Shown here: positions 1 to 4,513 of the stretch, in pieces
Position numbering within the stretch: position 1 is the stretch's first letter
Layout of the letters: each line of letters opens with the position of its first letter
DNA from: Thermoflexus sp.
GTDB taxonomy: Bacteria > Chloroflexota > Anaerolineae > B4-G1 > DUEL01
Assembly: GCA_028276215.1 (NCBI GenBank)
Contig: JAPYWT010000183.1
Coordinates: 1 to 5,644, forward strand
DNA length: 5,644 bases
Direction: 5' to 3'
The notes under the pieces: model-generated
The model's database searches: none
What the model was told of the DNA's origin: nothing
The model's input: only the letters and a program-made list of their open reading frames with translations
Translations under genes and position numbers: made by a program

Positions 1-12
1 GGCGGCTGCTGT

Positions 13-58
13 CCTCACCCCTCCCCCTGCCGCCGAAGGTGGCGGGGGTGGGGTGAGG
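13..58. repeat. Imperfect GC-rich palindrome at the 5' end of the first hdrA gene
   Basis: Bases 13-21 (CCTCACCCC) are the exact reverse complement of 50-58 (GGGGTGAGG). After one T/T mismatch (22/49), 23-27 pairs with 44-48. After a bulged T28, 29-34 pairs with 38-43 with one G-U pair, leaving a GAA loop at 35-37. This gives about 20 base pairs. There is no T-tract after it, so it does not look like a rho-independent terminator. It resembles the dispersed REP-like palindromes of many GC-rich bacterial genomes, but copy number cannot be judged from one window. The GTG at 53-55 lies inside the right arm. Confidence 0.75.
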
Positions 59-1738
59 CCCGAAGAGCGGGACGTCACCTGGGAGTGGCCGCGCGTGGGG
101 GTTTTCCTCTGCGACCACCGCGGGGAAATCGGCGAGGTCATTGATCTGGAGGCGGTCGCGGACCACATCCGCGCGCTGCCCAACGTCGCGCGGGCCCAGG
201 TGTTGGGGGACGGTTTCTCCCGCCAGGGGCTGGAAGAGATTGCCTGCATTGTGCGGGAGGAGCGGCTGAACCGGGTTGTCCTGGCCGGATACACCGACAT
301 CCGCCGGACGGAGGCCTACCACGAGATGATGGCCCAGGCCGGTCTCAACCCCAACCTGCTGGAACTGGTCAATCTGCGGGGGGAGGTCGCCGGGGCGCAC
401 GCTCGCAATGGGAAGGTGGCCACGGAGAAGGCCCGGGAACTGGTGGCGATGGCGGTGGCCGGCGCGGTCCGACGGGAGCCCTTCCGGCCGTCAGCGGAGC
501 CCTTGAGCCGGAGGGTACTGGTGGTCGGCGGCGGGCTGGCCGGGATGACCGCCGCGCTCACGCTGGCCGATCTGGGGTATTCCGCCGATCTGGTGGAGCG
601 GACGGATGCGCTGGGTGGCCAGTTACGGGACCTGCATCTGGTCCTGGGCGGCGGTGACCCACAGGCGGCGCTGACGTCGCTCCTGGAGCGATTGGGCCGG
701 GAGCCACGGGTCCGGGTGCTCCTGCGGACCGAGGTGCGGGCCGTCTCGGGCCGGCTGGGCCAGTTCCGCGCCCGTCTGGTCGGGCCGGAGGGGGAGCAGG
801 AGGAGACGTACGGGGCGGTCATCGTCGCCACGGGCGGCCGCGAGGTCGTCCCCACGGAGTACCTCTACGGCCAGGACTCCCGGGTTGTGACCCAGCGGGA
901 ACTGGAGAAGATGCTGGCGGAGGGGAAGGAAGTCCCGTCCGACGTGGTGATGATCCAGTGCGTGGGGTCGCGGGAGCCGGGGCGGCCGTACTGCAGCCGG
1001 ATTTGCTGCACGAAGGCGGTGGTGAACGCGCTGGCGATCAAGGAACGGAACCCCAACGCGCGGGTGACCGTCCTCTACCGGGAGATGCGGACCTACGGGT
1101 TCCGGGAGGACGCGTACCGGCTGGCGCGGGAGAAGGGCGTGGTGTTCCTGCGGTATGAGTTGCCGGATAAGCCGCAGGTGACGGCGGGGCCGGAGGGCCT
1201 CACCGTCCGGCTGGTGGAGCCGATTGCCGGGCAGGAGGTGGTGCTCCCGGCGGGGCTGCTGGTCCTGAGCACGGGGATTGAGCCCAACGACAATCGGGCG
1301 CTGGCGGAGGCGCTGGGGGTGCCGGTGGACGCGTACGGGTTCTTCCGGGAGGAGCACCCGAAGATGCGGCCGCTGGACTTCACCCGGCGGGGGATTTTCG
1401 TCTGCGGGCTGGCCCACTCGCCGCGCGCGGTGGACGAGACGGTGCTGATGGCCCGGGGCGCGGCGATGCGGGCGACGGCGCTGCTGGCCCGGGGGCAGGT
1501 GGAGGTCGTCCGGACGGTGGCGCGGGTGAACACCCGGCTCTGTTCCGCCTGCGGGCTCTGCGTGGAGGCGTGCCCGTATGGGGCGCGGGTGCTGGAGCCG
1601 GGCGGGCCGTACGCCGAAGTGATAGAATTCCTCTGCCAGGGCTGCGGCGTCTGTGCGATGGTCTGCCCGAACAAGGCCACCCAGCAAGTCGGCTACGCCG
1701 TGCGCCGGGTGTATGAGATGGTGGATGCGGTGGTGTAG
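53..1738 (+). CDS. hdrA: HdrA-like FAD/iron-sulfur oxidoreductase subunit (N-domain + FAD + C-terminal ferredoxin)
   Basis: This is a homologue of heterodisulfide reductase subunit A, the flavin subunit that in methanogens performs electron bifurcation; it is expected to be cytoplasmic. Residues 14-140 match the HdrA N-terminal domain (start VGVFLC; later LNPNLLELVNLR and KVATEKARELVAMAV). Residues 154-185 are the FAD-binding Rossmann segment (VLVVGGGLAG; VER at 181-183). Residues 302-319 hold the HdrA signature QCVGSRE...YCSRICC (C303, C314, C318, C319). Residues 497-538 form a 2x[4Fe-4S] ferredoxin domain (C497/500/503/507 and C528/531/534/538). At 561 residues it is shorter than canonical HdrA (about 650) because the ferredoxin domain normally inserted in the FAD domain is absent: GGQLRDL is followed directly by the next part of the FAD domain. 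Most N-domain cysteines are replaced. The start is uncertain. GTG 53 lies in a palindrome, GTG 95 has a GGGAG at 81-85 but would begin at VGVF, and the frame is open back to base 2, so the gene may be a 5'-partial or the 3' part of a larger fused HdrA. Confidence 0.9.
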   Translation: MRPEERDVTWEWPRVGVFLCDHRGEIGEVIDLEAVADHIRALPNVARAQVLGDGFSRQGLEEIACIVREERLNRVVLAGYTDIRRTEAYHEMMAQAGLNPNLLELVNLRGEVAGAHARNGKVATEKARELVAMAVAGAVRREPFRPSAEPLSRRVLVVGGGLAGMTAALTLADLGYSADLVERTDALGGQLRDLHLVLGGGDPQAALTSLLERLGREPRVRVLLRTEVRAVSGRLGQFRARLVGPEGEQEETYGAVIVATGGREVVPTEYLYGQDSRVVTQRELEKMLAEGKEVPSDVVMIQCVGSREPGRPYCSRICCTKAVVNALAIKERNPNARVTVLYREMRTYGFREDAYRLAREKGVVFLRYELPDKPQVTAGPEGLTVRLVEPIAGQEVVLPAGLLVLSTGIEPNDNRALAEALGVPVDAYGFFREEHPKMRPLDFTRRGIFVCGLAHSPRAVDETVLMARGAAMRATALLARGQVEVVRTVARVNTRLCSACGLCVEACPYGARVLEPGGPYAEVIEFLCQGCGVCAMVCPNKATQQVGYAVRRVYEMVDAVV

Positions 1739-1744
1739 ATTCAC

Positions 1745-1760
1745 CGCAGAGGCGCAGAGG
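1745..1760. repeat. Tandem octamer CGCAGAGG x2 in the gap after the first hdrA
   Basis: Two perfect adjacent copies of CGCAGAGG (1745-1752 and 1753-1760) lie just after the first hdrA stop, followed by a degenerate GC-rich third unit (1761-1768). From memory, the wider string (TTCACCGCAGAGGCGCAGAG) resembles CAGAG-type short repeats scattered in intergenic regions of various bacteria, but no genome-wide count is possible here. The rest of the gap (to 1844) shows a T-rich run at 1778-1786 and a small palindrome CGGTACCG at 1801-1808. No convincing promoter or terminator was seen. Confidence 0.5.
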
Positions 1761-1831
1761 GCGCGGGGAATTTGAAGTTTCTTTTTACGAATGGCAGTTC
1801 CGGTACCGTCGGGGGCGGGTTGTGTTGTGAT

Positions 1832-1841
1832 GGGAGGGAGG
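1832..1841 (+). promoter_or_regulatory. Ribosome binding site deciding the vapB-like start
   Basis: The purine run GGGAGGGAGG carries two overlapping Shine-Dalgarno cores: GGGAGG (1832-1837) sits 7 bases before ATG 1845, and GGAGG (1837-1841) sits 3 bases before it. It supports the ATG at 1845 over the in-frame ATG at 1791, which has no such site. Confidence 0.7.
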
Positions 1842-1844
1842 AAT

Positions 1845-2075
1845 ATGGTGACCAGAGTGCCGCGCATATCCGATGATTTGCTGGTAGAAGTGGAATGCCT
1901 GGAGCCCGAAGAGCAACTCTACTTGCTGGAATATCTGGCAGGATTGGTGCGTCGGCGGTTAAGGGAGCCCGGAGGGCGCTCTCTTCTGGAACTTCAGGGC
2001 CTGGGTAAAGAGGCCTGGGTGGGGGTGAACGCTCAGGAATATGTGGATAGGGAGCGGGAAGCGTGGAGTGGATAG
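1845..2075 (+). CDS. VapB-like antitoxin, partner of the PIN toxin
   Basis: This is a 76-residue acidic protein, probably the antitoxin that binds and neutralises the PIN-domain toxin encoded immediately downstream. Its middle is helical and charged (LEPEEQLYLLEYLAGLV at about 20-36). Its tail has the pattern SLLELQGLGKEAW...NAQEYVDREREAW, which I associate with small proteins encoded directly before PIN toxins; this is from memory, not a search. No classical DNA-binding motif (AbrB, MetJ/Arc or Phd) is obvious, so the VapB subfamily is not assigned. The stop codon overlaps the toxin gene by 13 bases (2063-2075), the usual translational-coupling arrangement. The longer frame from 1791 adds 18 residues with no ribosome binding site and unlikely content, so ATG 1845 is preferred. 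Local GC is lower than in the flanking hdr genes. Confidence 0.75.
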   Translation: MVTRVPRISDDLLVEVECLEPEEQLYLLEYLAGLVRRRLREPGGRSLLELQGLGKEAWVGVNAQEYVDREREAWSG

Positions 2076-2509
2076 ATGCTCTGGAAGGCAAAGTTGTTGG
2101 GTTGGATACTGCTCCGCTGATTTATCTGATTGAGGAGCATCCCGTGTATCTGCCGCTGGTACGCCCTTTTTTTGAGGCGGCAGATAGGGGAAGATTAAGT
2201 TTTGTGACCTCAGTTGTCACTCTGTTGGAAGTTCTCGTGCACCCAATCCGGCAGGGTAGAGAAGAACTGGCTCGCAAATATCGGGACATCTTGCTGGGAT
2301 CTGCCAACCTGAATGTAGTACCTGTTTCTGCTCGTGTCGCAGAAGAGGCTGCCCGTTTGCGGGCCCTTTATCATCTGCGTGTACCCGATGCGATTCAACT
2401 CGCGGTAGCAAAAGGGGATGGAGCGACCGCCTTCCTGACAAATGATAGGCGATTGGCCGTTGTACCAGGCATTCGCATACTTGTGTTGGATGAGTTGATT
2501 GGAAGTTGA
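2063..2509 (+). CDS. vapC: VapC-like PIN-domain ribonuclease toxin
   Basis: This 148-residue protein has normal length and layout for a type II PIN-domain toxin, a Mg2+-dependent ribonuclease that usually cleaves tRNA or rRNA when freed from its antitoxin. The four acidic active-site positions can be placed: D15 (GLDTAPLIYL), E56 (TLLEVLV), D109 (RVPDAIQLA) and D128 (FLTNDRRL). All are present, so the enzyme appears intact. The GTG start has AGGGAG at 2049-2054, 8 bases upstream, and lies within the end of the antitoxin gene, indicating coupled translation. Base composition differs from the neighbours (hand count: 2161-2220 has 28/60 G+C, 2281-2340 has 32/60, against 42/60 in 1261-1320), which suggests a separate, probably horizontal, origin. 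The RNA target cannot be inferred from sequence. Confidence 0.9.
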   Translation: MEWIDALEGKVVGLDTAPLIYLIEEHPVYLPLVRPFFEAADRGRLSFVTSVVTLLEVLVHPIRQGREELARKYRDILLGSANLNVVPVSARVAEEAARLRALYHLRVPDAIQLAVAKGDGATAFLTNDRRLAVVPGIRILVLDELIGS

Positions 2510-2542
2510 GTAGAGGTGGAACATCGGTTATGAAATCGCGTT

Positions 2543-2549
2543 AGGAGGT
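2543..2549 (+). promoter_or_regulatory. Strong Shine-Dalgarno site of the second hdrA
   Basis: AGGAGGT is a near-perfect anti-16S complement, ending 3 bases before ATG 2553. The redox gene downstream of the vapBC pair therefore has its own strong translation signal and does not depend on coupling to the toxin gene, whose stop is 43 bases upstream of the ATG. Confidence 0.75.
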
Positions 2550-2552
2550 CTT

Positions 2553-3872
2553 ATGACCCATAAACCTGCTGCACTGGTCATCGGCGCCGGGATCGCCGGC
2601 ATTCAGGCCGCGCTGGATATCGCGGACGCCGGTTTCCCGGTCTATCTGGTGGAACGGGAGCCCAGCGTGGGGGGCCGGATGGCCCAACTGGATAAAACTT
2701 TCCCCACCCTGGACTGCTCGTCCTGCATTCTCACGCCCAAGATGGTGAGCGTGGGCCAGCACCCGAATATTGAGTTGATGACCTACTCCGAGGTCGTCGC
2801 GGTGGAGGGGGAGGCCGGCGCGTTCCACGTCACCATTCGGAAAAAGCCCCGCTACGTGGAGGAGGACATCTGCCGGGGGTGCGGGCTCTGCGCGCAGGAG
2901 TGCCGGATGCATGGGCGGGTGGTGGATACGTTCAACCAGGGCCTGGGCAAGCGCGCCGCCATTTACGTCCCCTTCCCCCAGGCGGTGCCCCTGGTCTACA
3001 CCGTGGACCCGAACGCCTGCCTCTACCTGACCCGGGGCGTCTGCGGCAAGACCTTCAAGTGTAAGGACGCCTGTCCCACTGGCGCGATCAACTTTGAGCA
3101 GAAGGAACGGTTCGTTGAGGTGGACGTGGCGGCGATCATTGTTGCCACCGGCTTTGACCTGATAGACCCGCGCACGAAGCCGGAGTTCGGCTACGGCGTC
3201 TATCCCAACGTCATCACCGGTCTGGAGTTTGAGCGGCTCTCTTCGGCCTCGGGCCCGACGGCGGGGAAAATCGTCCTTAATGGGAAGGAACCCCAGGACG
3301 TGGTCTTCATCCACTGCGTCGGCTCCCGGGACCCGCATACGGGGGTCCCGTACTGCTCCCGGATTTGCTGTATGTACACTGCCAAACACGCGCACCTGGT
3401 TCGGGACAAACTGCCCAATGCCCGGATTACCGTATTCTACATTGACATGCGGGCCTTTGGGAAGGGGTACGAGGAGTTTTACGACCGGGTAAAGGAGGAG
3501 CGGGTGTTCTACCGACGGGGAGAGCCGTCGGAGGTGTACCGGCGGGGGGACCGGCTGGTGGTGCGGGCGGAGGACTCGCTGCTGGGCCGGACGGTGGAGG
3601 TGGAGACCGACCTGGTGGTGCTGGCGACGGCGGTGGTCCCTCGGGCCGATACGCCCGCGGTGGCCCAACTGCTGGGGCTGGCCTGTTCACCCGACGGCTT
3701 CTTCCAGGAGGCGCACCCCAAGTACCGACCGGTGGAGAGCACACGGCCGGGGGTCTTCCTGGCGGGTTGTTGCCAGGGGCCGAAGGACATCCCGGATACC
3801 GTCGCGCAGGCAAAGGCCGCAGCGGCCTCCGCGTTAGTATTGCTGAATCAGGCAATGGCTGGCAGGCCATAG
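2553..3872 (+). CDS. hdrA: HdrA-like FAD/iron-sulfur subunit (FAD domain + inserted ferredoxin domain, short form)
   Basis: This is a 439-residue HdrA homologue that starts directly at the FAD-binding segment (VIGAGIAGIQ, residues 9-18; VERE at 33-36; GGRMAQLDKTFPTLDCSSC at 40-58). It therefore lacks the N-terminal HdrA domain. Residues 107-174 form the ferredoxin domain inserted in the FAD fold: C107/110/113/117 for one [4Fe-4S] cluster, and C156, C164, C170, C174 for a second with extended spacing. The core signatures are intact: HCVGSRD (254-260), YCSRICCMYT (267-276), FYIDMRAFGKGYEEFY (295-310) and CCQGPKDIPDTVAQAKAAA (406-424). The protein ends 15 residues after that motif, without the C-terminal ferredoxin domain of canonical HdrA. 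It is expected to bind FAD and pass electrons through its clusters to an HdrC-type partner, here probably the HdrCB-like protein downstream. Short HdrA forms such as QmoA are known, but I cannot assign it to the Qmo family. The start is well supported by the AGGAGGT at 2543. Confidence 0.92.
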   Translation: MTHKPAALVIGAGIAGIQAALDIADAGFPVYLVEREPSVGGRMAQLDKTFPTLDCSSCILTPKMVSVGQHPNIELMTYSEVVAVEGEAGAFHVTIRKKPRYVEEDICRGCGLCAQECRMHGRVVDTFNQGLGKRAAIYVPFPQAVPLVYTVDPNACLYLTRGVCGKTFKCKDACPTGAINFEQKERFVEVDVAAIIVATGFDLIDPRTKPEFGYGVYPNVITGLEFERLSSASGPTAGKIVLNGKEPQDVVFIHCVGSRDPHTGVPYCSRICCMYTAKHAHLVRDKLPNARITVFYIDMRAFGKGYEEFYDRVKEERVFYRRGEPSEVYRRGDRLVVRAEDSLLGRTVEVETDLVVLATAVVPRADTPAVAQLLGLACSPDGFFQEAHPKYRPVESTRPGVFLAGCCQGPKDIPDTVAQAKAAAASALVLLNQAMAGRP

Positions 3873-3945
3873 GATGTCGGTTGGCGCTGGGTGGTTACTA
3901 CGAAATCCGAGGGGTCAATTACGGCCTGAAGGAGATGGGGGAAAT

Positions 3946-4218
3946 ATGCCAGTCCAAAGTCGGGTGGAAACCCTCTATCGTCCCAGTTACGTGATCGGGG
4001 CAGACGGTGAGCCGACGGCAGTACTTGTGGATATTGCTACCTGGCAGGCCCTGATCCGGCGGCTGGAAGAGATGGAGGATGCAGAAATCTTGAGGGAATA
4101 TGCCGAGGATTTGGCTAGGTTAGCCAGGGGCCAGCGTCCCGCGGGGTGGAAGTCCTGGGAAGAGTTTGAGGCCGAATTAGACGCGATGGAGGATGCGTCC
4201 GGTGAAGTACCTGGTTAA
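3946..4218 (+). CDS. Phd/YefM-like antitoxin of a RelE-family pair
   Basis: This 90-residue protein is encoded just before a RelE/ParE-type toxin. The N-terminal part (SYVIGADGEPTAVLVDIATW, residues 14-33) has the pattern of Phd/YefM-like antitoxins, where a short beta-rich segment ending in a V-L-(I/V/L)-(D/S) strand precedes a helix. The following residues 34-60 are a strongly charged helix rich in E and R. The C-terminal part is acidic, as expected for the toxin-binding tail. ATG 3946 is preferred: a GGAG at 3931-3934 and a G-rich run at 3937-3941 lie upstream, and homology-like sequence begins here. An in-frame ATG at 3874 would add 24 residues of unlikely composition. The gene ends 17 bases inside the toxin gene when the preferred toxin start is used. 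The family assignment is by pattern only and a related antitoxin class is possible. Confidence 0.72.
   Translation: MPVQSRVETLYRPSYVIGADGEPTAVLVDIATWQALIRRLEEMEDAEILREYAEDLARLARGQRPAGWKSWEEFEAELDAMEDASGEVPG
4188..4192 (+). promoter_or_regulatory. Ribosome binding site deciding the relE start
   Basis: GGAGG lies within the last codons of the antitoxin gene. It abuts ATG 4193 with no spacer but sits 9 bases before GTG 4202, which favours the GTG as the toxin start and implies that toxin translation is coupled to that of the antitoxin. Confidence 0.55.
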
Positions 4219-4504
4219 GGTCTCGCCTGCGGCCCAGGCGGAGATTCGGAAGTTGCCCGGACACATTCGCCAGCGGGTACGGGAGGCCATTCGCTCTCTG
4301 GCGGAGGATCCCCGGCCCCCACGAAGCAAGGCGTTGGCCTTTTCACTGCCGGATGCCGAGGCACGACGGTTGCGCATAGATCGCTGGCGCATTATCTACG
4401 CAGTGGTGGAGTCCGGGGACATCCGGATGGTGGCGGTTCTGGCAGTACGACAACGTCCACCTTATGACTATCGCGATCTACCCGAACTTTTTGCAGAAAT
4501 ATAG
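4202..4504 (+). CDS. relE: RelE/ParE-family toxin
   Basis: This protein has 100 residues from GTG 4202 (103 from ATG 4193). It begins MKYLVKVSPAAQAEIRKLP, the usual first strand and helix of RelE/ParE toxins, followed by a helical hairpin to about residue 36. The core strand RRLRIDRWRIIYAV (55-68) and a basic end of the last strand (VLAVRQRPPYDYRD, 79-92) match the positions that carry the RNA-contacting basic residues in RelE ribonucleases. RelE members cut mRNA on the ribosome, whereas ParE members poison gyrase; sequence alone does not fully separate the two, though the basic core favours RelE. The start overlaps the antitoxin gene. The stop codon TAG (4502-4504) touches the ribosome binding site of the HdrD-like gene, so the pair is embedded in the redox operon. 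GC is mixed: high in the first half (42/60 in 4261-4320) and low at the end (28/60 in 4441-4500). Confidence 0.85.
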   Translation: MKYLVKVSPAAQAEIRKLPGHIRQRVREAIRSLAEDPRPPRSKALAFSLPDAEARRLRIDRWRIIYAVVESGDIRMVAVLAVRQRPPYDYRDLPELFAEI

Positions 4505-4509
4505 GGAGG
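4504..4509 (+). promoter_or_regulatory. Shine-Dalgarno site of the HdrD-like gene overlapping the relE stop
   Basis: GGGAGG begins on the last base of the relE stop codon. It lies 4 bases before ATG 4514 and 10 bases before the in-frame ATG 4520, so either could be used. The 9-base gap leaves no room for a promoter or terminator between toxin and redox gene. Confidence 0.7.
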
Positions 4510-4513
4510 CATA

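Noticed and set aside
1778..1787. T-rich run (TTTCTTTTTA) as an intrinsic terminator after the first hdrA
   Set aside because: No stable GC-rich stem directly precedes it.
1772..1800. Possible sigma-70 promoter before vapB (TTGAAG at 1772, TACGAA at 1787)
   Set aside because: The two elements are only 9 bases apart, and neither has a partner at 16-18 bases.
623..1867. Long open frame on the - strand (414 codons) opposite the first hdrA
   Set aside because: Its product is rich in R, H, P and L with no recognisable motif, as expected from the complement of a GC-rich gene; the + strand frame has unmistakable HdrA signatures.
2530..2544. Mini-ORF (ATG AAA TCG CGT TAG) just before the second hdrA
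   Set aside because: Five codons with no ribosome binding site of its own; a chance frame is the simpler explanation, although its stop overlaps the hdrA Shine-Dalgarno site.
2541..3668. Long open frame on the - strand (375 codons) opposite the second hdrA
   Set aside because: Same shadow pattern; no ribosome binding site or domain signature, while the + strand encodes conserved HdrA motifs throughout.
3874..3945. N-terminal extension of the Phd-like antitoxin from ATG 3874
   Set aside because: The extra 24 residues look like translated intergenic sequence; ATG 3946 has upstream G-rich Shine-Dalgarno-like sequence and begins the family-like region.
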